Shown here: in pieces, positions 50,264-59,087 of the stretch
How the letters are laid out: the number at the start of each line of letters is the position of its first letter
Numbering within the stretch: position 1 is the stretch's first letter
Assembly: GCA_965279735.1 (NCBI GenBank)
Contig: OZ257260.1
Location: 992,001-1,056,000 of the forward strand
DNA length: 64,000 nucleotides
Source: CAIUGU01 sp965279735
GTDB lineage: Bacteria; Pseudomonadota; Gammaproteobacteria; Steroidobacterales; Steroidobacteraceae
Direction of reading: 5' to 3'
Made by a program: the position numbers and the translations under genes
The notes under the pieces: generated by a model
The model's database searches: none
The model's input: the letters and a program-made list of their open reading frames with translations, nothing else
What the model was told of the DNA's origin: nothing

Positions 50264-51208
50264 ATGACCGTTCGTAACCCAACTGCCGCGCGACTTGGCA
50301 TCCTGATCGCCGCCATCCTGCTGTCCGCCTGCGCGAAAAAGGAATCTGCCGCTCCCGCCGTGCAGACGCCGCCCCCCCAGGTTCGCGACACGGCGACAGT
50401 CCTGTCCGAGTCGGCGCCCGCCGACTGGCGTCCCCTCGATCCCGAGAACACTCTTTATATGGAGCTGGGTTCGGGCAGGGTTGTGATCGACATGGCGCCA
50501 GCCTTCGCGCCGAATCATGTCGCGAACATCAAGACTCTGGTGAGGGAAGGGTATTTTGACGGGCTCGCCATCATGCGCACCCAGGACAACTATGTCGTGC
50601 AATGGGGCGACGCCGATGCCACGCGCGAGATCAAAGCGGCGGCCCGCAACCTGCTCGGCGAGTTCACGACTGCGATAACGCCGGAGCTGCCGTTCACCCG
50701 ACTCGAAAGTGTCGATGGGTATGCGCCTGAAGTCGGTTTCTCGAGCGGCTTCCCCGCAGGCCGTGATCCTGCGACCGGCCTTGCCTGGCTCGCGCATTGT
50801 TATGGCATGGTCGGCGTGGGGCGCGATACTGCGCCTGACAGCGGTGGGGGTACTGAACTCTATGCCGTCATCGGCCACGCGCCACGCCACCTCGATCGTA
50901 ACGTCACGCTGTTCGGCCGGGTGGTGAAGGGTATCGAGTTGTTCTCGACGTTGCCGCGCGGCACCGGGCCGATCGGTTTCTACGAAACACCTGCAGAAAG
51001 AATTCCCATCAAGGCGATCAAGGTCGCGGCGGATGTTCCGGAAGCGGAGCGTTCAAAGCTGGAAGTGATTCGCACGGATACGCCGACGTTCAACGCGCTG
51101 GTCGATTCGCGGCGCTATCGCCAAGACGAGTGGTTTCAGTATCAGGTGGGATTCGTCGAGCTGTGCAACGTACCGATCTCTGTCAGGGAGATTCCTGCAG
51201 CGCCGTAA
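50264..51208 (+). CDS. Lipoprotein with cyclophilin-type peptidyl-prolyl isomerase domain
   Basis: A 314-residue protein with a lipoprotein signal peptide (lipobox LLSAC, Cys about residue 23) and a cyclophilin-like domain (about residues 65-240). Stretches such as YMELGSGRVVIDMAPAFAPNHVANIK, EGYFDGLAIMR, YGMVGVGRD and LFGRVVKGIELF match the PpiA/B core. The usual catalytic Phe/Arg pattern (FHR) is altered to IMR, so activity is uncertain. It is divergent from lhr across 125 bases and probably acts in the periplasm on folding of exported proteins. Confidence 0.85.
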   Translation: MTVRNPTAARLGILIAAILLSACAKKESAAPAVQTPPPQVRDTATVLSESAPADWRPLDPENTLYMELGSGRVVIDMAPAFAPNHVANIKTLVREGYFDGLAIMRTQDNYVVQWGDADATREIKAAARNLLGEFTTAITPELPFTRLESVDGYAPEVGFSSGFPAGRDPATGLAWLAHCYGMVGVGRDTAPDSGGGTELYAVIGHAPRHLDRNVTLFGRVVKGIELFSTLPRGTGPIGFYETPAERIPIKAIKVAADVPEAERSKLEVIRTDTPTFNALVDSRRYRQDEWFQYQVGFVELCNVPISVREIPAAP

Positions 51209-51312
51209 TCAGGCCCCGCTTGTAAGCTACGCCCTGGCGGCGATGCATAAGTCCGGGTTGTCGACGCTATACTTCCCTCGCATCGAGTGTTGCATCCAGC
51301 CTCTGTGAACTC

Positions 51313-53532
51313 GTGACAGCATTCCCCAGACGCATTGCCTTGTTCGCCTCTGCGATCCTCGTGTTCGCATTTGCGGGATCCGCGACTGCAGCACAGCAGG
51401 AGGTTCTGCTGCTGTTGCAGACGTCAGGCGGGCCCGTTGCCGAGACTTTCAACGATAGCCTCGCTGGCGCCTTGCGGGGTGCTCCGGATATGGTCGACTT
51501 CTACACGGAAGTGTTCGATGTCAACCGCTTTCCCGGCGCTGCCCAGGAAGCGGCGTTCGAACGCTTTCTACGCGAGAAATATGTCGACCACACCATCGAC
51601 GTCGTGGTGGCGGCAGGTCCTGGTCCGCTGAATTTTCTCCTGGCGCGCAGGGAATCGCTGTTCGCAGGCGTGCCGGTCATCTTTGCCGGCATCCGTGATT
51701 CAACCTTCGATAGCGCGAGACTGTCTGCCGGCATGACGGGCGTCCTGAGTCAATTCGACATCGCGGGAACGCTCGACTTGGCGCTGGCGCTTCAACCCAA
51801 TACCAGACGCGTGGCGATCGTGACGGGCGTGGCGACAGAGGACAGGCTGCTGAACGCCTTCGCACGCAAACGGCTCGCGTCGTACGGCGATCGCGTTGAA
51901 TTCGTATACCTGGAGGGCCTGCCCGTAAACCAGTTGCTGATGGAGCTGGGGCAGCTCCCCGCCGACTCGATCGTCCTCTATCTCAGCATGGTGGAAGACG
52001 GGGCGGGGCAGCGTTTCATTCCTCCAATACCGTTGCTGCAACGGATATCCGCTGCGGCGAGCGTGCCGGTGTATGGAATCTACGAAATCCACATCGGCGC
52101 CGGCACCGTCGGCGGAAATGTGGACAACTTCCAGAGGATCGGCGCGGACGCCGGGGCCATGACATTGCGGATCCTGGCGGGTGAAAGCGTCGACAACGTA
52201 CCCATCGAGCGGATCCCGAGCGCGAACATCGTCGACTGGCGGCAACTCCGGCGCTGGGATCTCGACGAATCGAAGTTGCCGGTGGGATCGGTAGTTCAGT
52301 TCCGCGAGCGCACGATCTGGGGGCAGTACAAGGCGTACATCCTGATTTTCATGGCGATTGTTGCCCTGCAGGCACTGGTGATCGGCAGCCTGCTCGTGCA
52401 TCGCTCGCGCCTCCGGCGCGCGGAATCCGAACTGCGCGAGAGCGAGGCGAGGTTCCGCACGATGGCGGACTCTGCACCGGTCATGATCTGGACCAGCGAC
52501 CAGGACCGGCGACTGATCTTCGCCAACAAGACATGGCACGATTTCACCGGTCAGGAGCCTCATGATGTTCCCGACGATCACTGGACCAGCCTCCTGCATC
52601 ACGACGATCTGCCCCGCTTTGCAGACGTCTACTCGCCAAACAGTCATGCAGGCTTCTCGATCGAATGCAGGTTGCGCCGTGCGGATGGGGAATTTCGCTG
52701 GACGTTCATGACGGCCGTGCCACGGTTGACGACGGACGGGCGGTTTCTCGGCTTCATCGGTTCCTGCGTTGATGTCTCGGACGGCAAGAAGAGTGAACTG
52801 GAAGCCCAGCAGGTTCGCAGGGAGCTTGCGCAACTTAATCGCGTGGCCGCCATGGGCGAGCTGACGTCGTCCATTGCCCATGAATTGAACCAGCCGCTGA
52901 GCGCGATCCTGCATAACGCCGACGCAGCGGACGCTTTCATCAATGCGGATCCCCCGGCGCTCGCGGACGTCAGGGAAATCATCGCGGATATCCGTGCAGA
53001 CAACCGGCGCGCGGCCGACATCATCCGCAGCCTGCGACAGTTCGCCAAACGGCATGAGATCGTTCGCCAGCCGATCGAGGTCAACGGCTTGCTCCAGGAA
53101 ATCGTGCACCTCGTTGGCGTCGAAGCGCTGACACGCCAGGTTGCTGTCCGCCTGGAACTGGGTGAGGGACTGCCAGCCATTGCAGGGGATCGCATTCATC
53201 TCCAGCAGGTGTTGCTGAACTTTGTCCTCAATGCTTTCGATGCCTTGTCGGACATGCCCGCTGACCGACGGCAGGTCGTCCTCAGTTCGACACAGGCTGC
53301 CGGCAAGGTGACGCTCTGCGTTGCGGATTCAGGGAAGGGAATTTCGCCGGCAGATATCTGCCAGATCTTCGAGCCTTTCTACACGACGAAGGAACAGGGG
53401 CTCGGGTTGGGTCTCGCGATCACGCGCACGATCGTTCACGCCCACGATGGGGACATCTGGGCAGAACGCAGTTCGCTTGACGGGGCGGCATTCTTCGTCT
53501 CGATCCCCGTCTTCGCCCAGCCTGCTGCCTGA
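51313..53532 (+). CDS. Sensor histidine kinase with periplasmic ABC-type binding domain and PAS
   Basis: A 739-residue membrane kinase. It has a signal peptide (about residues 1-27), then an ABC-transporter-type substrate-binding domain (about residues 30-315) outside the membrane. A transmembrane helix (about residues 338-360), a PAS domain (about residues 376-490), a HisKA domain with phospho-acceptor His523 in SSIAHELNQPLSAI and a HATPase domain (DSGKGISPADICQIFEPFYT, then GLGLGLAI) complete it. The start is GTG. Its 3' end lies 4 bases from the end of the first convergent response-regulator gene. The binding domain should sense a periplasmic ligand; which one is unknown. Confidence 0.9.
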   Translation: MTAFPRRIALFASAILVFAFAGSATAAQQEVLLLLQTSGGPVAETFNDSLAGALRGAPDMVDFYTEVFDVNRFPGAAQEAAFERFLREKYVDHTIDVVVAAGPGPLNFLLARRESLFAGVPVIFAGIRDSTFDSARLSAGMTGVLSQFDIAGTLDLALALQPNTRRVAIVTGVATEDRLLNAFARKRLASYGDRVEFVYLEGLPVNQLLMELGQLPADSIVLYLSMVEDGAGQRFIPPIPLLQRISAAASVPVYGIYEIHIGAGTVGGNVDNFQRIGADAGAMTLRILAGESVDNVPIERIPSANIVDWRQLRRWDLDESKLPVGSVVQFRERTIWGQYKAYILIFMAIVALQALVIGSLLVHRSRLRRAESELRESEARFRTMADSAPVMIWTSDQDRRLIFANKTWHDFTGQEPHDVPDDHWTSLLHHDDLPRFADVYSPNSHAGFSIECRLRRADGEFRWTFMTAVPRLTTDGRFLGFIGSCVDVSDGKKSELEAQQVRRELAQLNRVAAMGELTSSIAHELNQPLSAILHNADAADAFINADPPALADVREIIADIRADNRRAADIIRSLRQFAKRHEIVRQPIEVNGLLQEIVHLVGVEALTRQVAVRLELGEGLPAIAGDRIHLQQVLLNFVLNAFDALSDMPADRRQVVLSSTQAAGKVTLCVADSGKGISPADICQIFEPFYTTKEQGLGLGLAITRTIVHAHDGDIWAERSSLDGAAFFVSIPVFAQPAA

Positions 53533-53536
53533 GGAT

Positions 53537-53929
53537 TCAGCTCGGGACATCCGCAGAGACTGCGCGCCTCACGAAATCGAGAAGGGTGGCTCCTTCAACC
53601 GGCTTGCGCAGATAGCACATCGCGCCGAGTTCAAGGCATTGCTCCCGCACGCCCGGCTCATCGAATGCCGTGATGACGATGACGGGCGGTCGTTGCTCGA
53701 ATACCTTGAGCCGGCGTTGCAGCTCGAAACCATTGACCCCCGGCATCTGCAGGTCGACGACGATGCAGTCCGGCATCCGGTGCTGCAGGGACGCCAGGAA
53801 TTCCAGGGCCGACGCATACGAATGCGCATCGAAATTCGCAGAGCGCAGCAGCCGCAGCAGCGCACGGCAAATCGATGGTTCATCATCCACCACGGCGACC
53901 AGGGGCAGTTTCCGGATCATGGGGGCCAT
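53537..53929 (-). CDS. Stand-alone receiver-domain response regulator
   Basis: A 130-residue protein consisting only of a CheY-like receiver: VAVVDDEPSICRALLRLL with the acidic pair, phospho-acceptor Asp in CIVVDLQMPG, VIVITAFDE and the conserved Lys in YLRKPVEG. There is no output domain, so it may act in a phosphorelay or by protein-protein contact. ATG at 53929 (MAPMIRKL) has a GTGGG-like ribosome-binding site; 53956 and 53920 are alternatives. It lies downstream of the LuxR-type regulator on the same strand. Confidence 0.88.
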   Translation of the reverse strand: MAPMIRKLPLVAVVDDEPSICRALLRLLRSANFDAHSYASALEFLASLQHRMPDCIVVDLQMPGVNGFELQRRLKVFEQRPPVIVITAFDEPGVREQCLELGAMCYLRKPVEGATLLDFVRRAVSADVPS

Positions 53930-54007
53930 TCGAACCCACCCGATCGCCGCTGCCAATGCGACCTTCGTGCACTGCCGGGAAGTTTTGTTCCCGAGCGGTC
54001 GCTTTTT

Positions 54008-54649
54008 CTAGTGGGAGGGCGTCATGCCGAACATGCGCTCGGCAATCCTTGCCAGTTCGGCAACGGAGCGCACCGACATCTTCCGCATCACGCGGGCGCG
54101 ATGCACCTTGACGGTTTTCTCGGCGATGTGGAGGCTGGCCGCGATCTGCTTGTTGAGGAGGCCCTTGACGACGAGTTCAAAAACCTCGCGCTCGCGGCCC
54201 GTCAGCGAAGCGAGGCCGCACTTTCCTTGCGCCAGTTTTTCTGTCGTCTCCTGGTCATCGCGACGGCGGACGAGGGCGCGTGTGATGGCATCGAGCAGCA
54301 CTGTCTTCTCGATGGGTTTTTCCAGAAAGTCGATTGCGCCGGCGCGCATGGCCTGCACTGAAGACCGGATATCCCCGAAGCCGGTCAGGAACACGATCGG
54401 ACAGTCGAAGGCGCCTTCATGAACCTGCCGCTGCAGGTCGAGGCCGCCCTGTCCGGGCATCGAAAGGTCGGCGATGATGCAGTCGGGAGACAGGGATTCG
54501 AGTGCTTCGAGAAGCGATTCGGTGGATCCGTACGCCTTCGCCTCATAACCGGAAGCGGTCAATAGCCGGGCGAGGCTCCGCTGGATCGATATGTCGTCGT
54601 CGACGACAGCTATGAGCGCCTTCTGCGCAGAGTCCGGATTTCTGTTCAT
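54008..54649 (-). CDS. FixJ/NarL-type response regulator with LuxR HTH
   Basis: A 213-residue response regulator. The receiver domain (about residues 10-125) has VVDDDISIQRSLARLL, phospho-acceptor Asp in CIIADLSMPGQGGLDLQ, FLTGFGD and FLEKPIEKTVLLDAI. A GerE/LuxR helix-turn-helix (about residues 145-205) contains LTGREREVFELVVKGLLNK and EKTVKVHRARVMRKM. It is likely paired with the kinase at 51.3-53.5 kb and lies beside the envelope island whose upstream regions share a common motif, so it is the first candidate for the factor that binds it. Confidence 0.9.
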   Translation of the reverse strand: MNRNPDSAQKALIAVVDDDISIQRSLARLLTASGYEAKAYGSTESLLEALESLSPDCIIADLSMPGQGGLDLQRQVHEGAFDCPIVFLTGFGDIRSSVQAMRAGAIDFLEKPIEKTVLLDAITRALVRRRDDQETTEKLAQGKCGLASLTGREREVFELVVKGLLNKQIAASLHIAEKTVKVHRARVMRKMSVRSVAELARIAERMFGMTPSH

Positions 54650-54949
54650 GCCGCATCAAATGCCACCGTGGATGGCACCTGCTCCCTATATTGCGGCCGT
54701 GAACGACGATCCGCCCACAGCTCCCTCGCCTTGCCGCGCACTGCGGAAGGTCCTGAACATTTTTCAACGAACGATAGATTTACGCCTTAAAGCCAGCCCT
54801 GTCGAGCAGGTTCTCACGGACGGTGACATTCCGGTCTCGATTGACAGACCGGCTTGTTGCCAGTCCTGAGGTCGGACGTTGGTCCAATGTTCCGGAATCC
54901 GTGTTGCGGTGAACATGACCGGATAATGGAGGCCCAAGGTGACACGCTC
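54650..54949. other. Divergent regulatory region between response regulator and island
   Basis: These 300 bases hold no convincing gene. They contain a 7-base inverted repeat (CCGGTCT 54831-54837 and AGACCGG 54846-54852), a TGCCA-N7-TGGCA element near 54661, and the GGTCCAATG motif ending at 54889, 60 bases before the next gene. A GATAAT box at 54922-54927 could be its -10. Confidence 0.45.
54877..54889 (+). promoter_or_regulatory. Shared upstream motif, copy 1
   Basis: CGTTGGTCCAATG, containing the palindrome TTGGTCCAA. The motif ends 60 bases before the start codon at 54950. Related copies lie upstream of the DUF481 gene (57772-57792) and the sortase gene (58971-58990). Confidence 0.5.
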
Positions 54950-57073
54950 ATGACCGTAGATATCGGACGCTCCGCTCCCGGCACGGTCTGCCGCTTCATC
55001 GTCACTGGACTGCTCTCGCTGTGGTCGTTTGCTGCGCTTGCAATCGACTGGCCGCAGGAGATCGATGCACCCGAGGGGACGATCGTTGTCTACCAGCCGC
55101 AGCCCGAGAAGCTCACCGGCAATGTCCTGACGGGCCGCGCCGCGATGTCGCTGGAACTCAAGGGGCAGAAGGAGCCGATCTTCGGAGCCTTCTGGTTCGA
55201 TGCGAAGCTCGACACGGACAATGATTCGGGCACGGCGCGCATTCGTGATGTGCAGGTCACCAAGGTCCGCTGGCCGGATTCGACGGACGCCAACGAGCAG
55301 CGCTTTACCGCGATCGTCGAGGGAGCCATCCCGGCCACGGGCTTCACGATCTCGCACGAGCAGTTGTCCGCGAGCCTCAAGACCGCGGCGGTGGAAGAAA
55401 AAAGCCTCGCCGATCTCAAGACGGATCCGCCGAAACTGGTATTTCGCAACGAGCTCGCTGTGCTGATGCTCTACGACGGAGAACCGCGTTTCTCGCCGGT
55501 GGAGAACAGCCCGTATGAGCGTGCGCTCAACACGCCGTTCGCGGTGGCCAGGCAGCGTTCCGGGGGCAACGTCTATCTCAGCAGCGGAACGTTCTGGTAC
55601 CAGGCGAGCAATCCACTCGGACCGTGGGCCCTGACAAATTCACCGCCCGCCGATCTCGTGAAGATGATCCCGAAACCGGAAGGGCAGGAAACCACTGCGG
55701 GTCCGGCGCCTGCGATCGTGGTGGCGACGGAACCCACCGAACTCATCGTGACCGTGGGCGCACCGGAGTGGCAGTCATTGCCCGGCGGGGCACTGCTCTA
55801 TGTGAAGAACACGGAGACGCCCTGGCTCCGGGAGCTCGCGACAAACAACATGTATGTCCTGCTGTCGGGACGCTGGTACCGGTCACGCGCAGAAGCCGGG
55901 CCCTGGGTCTTCGTGCGGGCGGATGAACTGCCGAAGAGTTTCAGCGCCATTCCACCGGATTCCGATATCGGTGGACTGCGCGCCTCCATAGCGGGCACGG
56001 AAGAAGCCGAGGATGCGGTACTGGACGCACAGGTTCCGCAGACCGCCGCAATTCGCAGGGACCAGGCTTCGCTGAAGGTCGAGTACGACGGTGCGCCGAA
56101 ATTCGAGCCGATTCCGGGCACCGCCGTGTCATACGCGGTCAACACTGGCGCGCAGGTATTGCTGATCAACCAGAAGTACTACGCGGTCGACAATGGCGTG
56201 TGGTTTACCGCAATCGCAGCGCAAGGTCCCTGGGCCGTAGCCGATTCGGTCCCTGAGACCGAAATTCAGAAGATTCCGCCCAGCTCGCCCGTCTACAACA
56301 CGACGTACGTGCACATCTACCAGTCGACGCCACAAGTCGTGTACGTCGGCTACACGCCGGGCTATATGTGGTCATTCCCTTATTACGGCGTTCCTGTCTA
56401 CGGCACGGGCTGGTACTACCCGCCGTACTGGGGTTCGTATTACTACCCGCGGCCGCCCACCTGGGGCATGCATGTCGGCTATAACCCGTGGACGGGCTGG
56501 AACTTCGGCGTGAGCTGGAGCAATGGCTTCTTCTCGATGGGCATCGGCTGGACGGGCGGGTGGGGCGGGGCATACCGGCCCTGCTGCGGAGGCTGGTATG
56601 GCGGCGGCTATCGCGGCCCGACGGTCATCAACACCGGCAACATCAACATCGGCAATACCGTGAACATCGGGAACCGCACCAACATCGGCAACCGTATCGA
56701 CAGGGGCAATCTTGCCGTCAATCGCACGGGCGGCAATCTGTACAATCGCAACGAGAACCGGGCGCGCAATGCGGATCGTGCGACTACCGGCAATCTCAAG
56801 CAGGCTCGTCCTGCCACCACGCGTGCCAACAATGTCTTTGCCGATGCCGATGGCAACGTGGCCCGGCGCCCGAACAACGCGAACGGACAATGGGCATCGC
56901 GGCAAAACGGCCAGTGGCAGCCCGATACGGCAACTCGTGATCGTGTGCAGAATGCCGGGCAGTCACGGCCCGATCGTTCAAGCCTGAACACTGCCTCGCA
57001 GTCGCGACGACATGGTGCCAGTCGCGAGGCGACGCGCAGGACGGTGTCGCGGCCCCGGGGGCGGGGCCGCTAG
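54950..57073 (+). CDS. Large secreted protein with three internal repeats and a NIGN-rich tail
   Basis: A 707-residue exported protein resembling proteins labelled carbohydrate-binding family V/XII. After a signal peptide (about residues 1-31) there are three related units of about 75 residues (about 175-250, 265-345, 376-450). Each begins YDGxPxFxPV-like and ends GPWxxxxxxP. A Tyr/Pro/Gly/Trp-rich stretch (about 470-550) and repeats of Asn-Ile-Gly-Asn (about 559-590) follow, then an Arg-rich end. Two start codons are possible (54926 or 54950); 54950 has AAGG upstream and gives the cleaner signal peptide. Function unknown; a surface or extracellular matrix role is inferred. Confidence 0.82.
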   Translation: MTVDIGRSAPGTVCRFIVTGLLSLWSFAALAIDWPQEIDAPEGTIVVYQPQPEKLTGNVLTGRAAMSLELKGQKEPIFGAFWFDAKLDTDNDSGTARIRDVQVTKVRWPDSTDANEQRFTAIVEGAIPATGFTISHEQLSASLKTAAVEEKSLADLKTDPPKLVFRNELAVLMLYDGEPRFSPVENSPYERALNTPFAVARQRSGGNVYLSSGTFWYQASNPLGPWALTNSPPADLVKMIPKPEGQETTAGPAPAIVVATEPTELIVTVGAPEWQSLPGGALLYVKNTETPWLRELATNNMYVLLSGRWYRSRAEAGPWVFVRADELPKSFSAIPPDSDIGGLRASIAGTEEAEDAVLDAQVPQTAAIRRDQASLKVEYDGAPKFEPIPGTAVSYAVNTGAQVLLINQKYYAVDNGVWFTAIAAQGPWAVADSVPETEIQKIPPSSPVYNTTYVHIYQSTPQVVYVGYTPGYMWSFPYYGVPVYGTGWYYPPYWGSYYYPRPPTWGMHVGYNPWTGWNFGVSWSNGFFSMGIGWTGGWGGAYRPCCGGWYGGGYRGPTVINTGNINIGNTVNIGNRTNIGNRIDRGNLAVNRTGGNLYNRNENRARNADRATTGNLKQARPATTRANNVFADADGNVARRPNNANGQWASRQNGQWQPDTATRDRVQNAGQSRPDRSSLNTASQSRRHGASREATRRTVSRPRGRGR
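57049..57070 (+). other. GC-rich palindrome at the end of the large secreted protein gene
   Basis: GCGGCCCC and GGGGCCGC (57049-57056 and 57063-57070) with a 6-base loop, ending right before the TAG stop. There is no T-run, but it sits where the convergent DUF4136 transcript also ends, so it may block transcripts from both sides. Confidence 0.4.
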
Positions 57074-57082
57074 GGATGAACT

Positions 57083-57688
57083 TCAGCCGGCAGGGGCGGT
57101 CGCCGCTGCGCCGGCACTTGCGGGATAGCGGGTGAAGATTTCGGTGATGGCGGCATCAATGGCAGGCTTCGGGTCGGCCAGGACCTTGTCCGTCAGTTTT
57201 CCCTCGGCGACGCCTTCCCACACCATCTGCTTGCGCTTGGCATCGACGACATCGACGTTGGCCGTTCCGACCTGGTAGTGCACCGTCGATACATCATTGG
57301 TGTACGCAGGCCAGCTCGAATAGAGCCCGCCACGATAGCCGTAGTAACCGCCCCGACCCATTCCCACGCCGACGCCAACGGTTGTGGTCGGCGTACTGCG
57401 GACATCGGTCTGCTGCCGGACCGTGGTATTGAAATTGACGATCAGGTCGGGGTTGGCGGCATCCAGGCGGTAGCCTCGCGCTTCAAGCTCACGGCTGATC
57501 GCGGTCTTGAAGTGCCCGGTCACCAGGGTGGAATAACCGGCCTTGTCCGTGCCGAGTTCCGTTGCAAAGCCATAAGTCCTGTACGCCGAGAAGTCGGCCG
57601 AGCGGTCGTAGTCCGAGCGGATCGAAGGGCCCGAGGCGCAGCCGGCAACGATGCCAAGGGAAAGGAAGATCAAGGTTGAACGGATCAT
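57083..57688 (-). CDS. DUF4136 lipoprotein
   Basis: A 201-residue outer-membrane-type lipoprotein with lipobox VAGC (Cys about residue 17). The DUF4136 pattern includes SDYDRSADFSAYRTYGFA near the N-terminus, LDAANPDLIVNFNTTV and WEGVAEGKLTDK. The middle is Gly/Tyr-rich (GMGRGGYYGYRGG). ATG at 57688 has GAGG 9 bases upstream; 57703 is an alternative start. It is divergent from the DUF481 gene and shares with it the intergenic region carrying motif copy 2. Function unknown. Confidence 0.85.
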   Translation of the reverse strand: MIRSTLIFLSLGIVAGCASGPSIRSDYDRSADFSAYRTYGFATELGTDKAGYSTLVTGHFKTAISRELEARGYRLDAANPDLIVNFNTTVRQQTDVRSTPTTTVGVGVGMGRGGYYGYRGGLYSSWPAYTNDVSTVHYQVGTANVDVVDAKRKQMVWEGVAEGKLTDKVLADPKPAIDAAITEIFTRYPASAGAAATAPAG

Positions 57689-57771
57689 GGATAGTCCTCG
57701 CATGGCTGTCTCCGGCGAACGGGTATGACCGCGGAGGGTACACCAGGCTCACTCGCGACTGCATTCCCTAT

Positions 57772-57792
57772 CGTTGGACCAAGGCCCAATGG
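57772..57792 (+). promoter_or_regulatory. Shared upstream motif, copy 2
   Basis: CGTTGGACCAAGGCCCAAT followed by GG. It carries the palindrome TTGGACCAA and a second half GGCCCAATG arranged as direct repeats seven bases apart. It ends 58 bases before the DUF481 start and lies 83 bases from the divergent DUF4136 start. Confidence 0.55.
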
Positions 57793-57850
57793 TCGTCGCG
57801 CGGTGGGCGGTTGATCTTGCCAGCCTGTCCCGACCGCGGAAGGAATTCCC

Positions 57851-58945
57851 ATGCAACCACCACTATGCCGTGAAGGCCCCTCCCAGTCCGGCGGGCGGTT
57901 CGGCGCCTCTTCATCGGGCTCCCTGTTGCTGCTGCTGCTGGTGCTTCTGCTTTGGGGCAACCATGCAGTGGCGGCAGACCGCGAGAAAACCGACGTTGTC
58001 GTGATGCGCAATGGCGACCACATCACCGGCGAAATCGTGTCGCTCGAATTCGGCATCCTGCGGGTCAAGACCTCGAACATGGGAACGCTGTCGATCGAAT
58101 GGCCCGCCATTGCCTCCGTTGCAAGCCAGTACGATTTCTTCGTCGAGCGGATCGGTGGATCGCGTTACTACGGCAAGATCGTGGCCGACGGCCAGGGCCG
58201 GTTCACCGTCAAGGCGGATGACGCCGGTGCAGACGACATGGCAGTGCTCGACGTCATGCGCCTCTCGCAGATCGAATCCGGTTTCTGGGAGCGGATCAAC
58301 GGCACGCTGTCGGTGGGGTACAACTTCACCAAGTCGAGCGATATCTCGATCAGCAGTGTGAATTTCAACGGGTCATACCGTTCAGAGAAGATCGAATCGT
58401 CGCTCACCATCAGCACGCTTTCCACGAAATCACCGGACAGTGGCACCACCGATCGCGACCAGATCGCCAACTCCACGCGCTTCCTGCGGCCGGGCAAGAA
58501 CTACTGGGTCGCGCTCTCGTCGCTCGAACGCAACGAAGAACTCGGCATCGAGGGCCGTCTGCAACTCGGCGCAGCCGTGGGCCGTCATTTCCTGCAGAAG
58601 CCGATCTATGAAATCACCGGCATCGTCGGCCTGTCCTTCAACCAGGAGTGGATCACTGGACAGGAAGGCGGCCAGCAGAGCGTCGAAGGAGTGCTGGGTG
58701 CGGACTGGCGCATCTTCAAGTTCAGCGATCCTGAAACGGCGCTGACATCGTCGATCAATGTTTACCCGAGCATCACGGAGTCCGGCCGCTGGCGCAGCGA
58801 ACTCAACCTGGTGCTGACGCGGGAACTGTTCGATGACTTCACGCTGGACCTGACGTACTACAACAGCTACGACAGCGATCCGCCTGACGCCACCGCTGCC
58901 GGCAGTGACTACGGCATCGTGACGGGCTTCGGCTACAAGTTCTGA
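57851..58945 (+). CDS. DUF481 outer-membrane-type protein
   Basis: A 364-residue exported protein (signal peptide about residues 1-42, with a leucine-rich core). The N-terminal part resembles a small beta domain (VVMRNGDHITGEIVSLEFG). The C-terminal two thirds are DUF481, a predicted transmembrane beta-barrel (ERINGTLSVGYNFTKSSD onward) that ends in the aromatic GFGYKF expected for an outer-membrane barrel. An AAGGAA ribosome-binding site precedes ATG. Known relatives (YdiY-like) are of unknown function. Confidence 0.86.
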   Translation: MQPPLCREGPSQSGGRFGASSSGSLLLLLLVLLLWGNHAVAADREKTDVVVMRNGDHITGEIVSLEFGILRVKTSNMGTLSIEWPAIASVASQYDFFVERIGGSRYYGKIVADGQGRFTVKADDAGADDMAVLDVMRLSQIESGFWERINGTLSVGYNFTKSSDISISSVNFNGSYRSEKIESSLTISTLSTKSPDSGTTDRDQIANSTRFLRPGKNYWVALSSLERNEELGIEGRLQLGAAVGRHFLQKPIYEITGIVGLSFNQEWITGQEGGQQSVEGVLGADWRIFKFSDPETALTSSINVYPSITESGRWRSELNLVLTRELFDDFTLDLTYYNSYDSDPPDATAAGSDYGIVTGFGYKF

Positions 58946-58970
58946 CCGCTTGAGGGCACGCGGGCTCTCC

Positions 58971-58990
58971 ATGGCCCCAAGGTCCAATGG
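58971..58990 (+). promoter_or_regulatory. Shared upstream motif, copy 3
   Basis: ATGGCCCCAAGGTCCAATGG. The core CCAAGGTCCAATGG matches copy 2 (CCAAGGCCCAATGG) at 13 of 14 positions, and GGTCCAATG is identical to copy 1. It lies 97 bases before the sortase start codon. Confidence 0.55.
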
Positions 58991-59087
58991 AGAGCGGGCT
59001 GCTGCCGCACCTACTCTCCCGTACCCGTCATCAGGTGCACGCAACATGTCTGTGCTCCACAGGTCTTCGCGTCGTTGATCAGCAGCC

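Noticed and set aside
57793..57850. Sigma-54 promoter before the DUF481 gene
   Set aside because: GG and GC elements are present, but the distance between them is not the required one.
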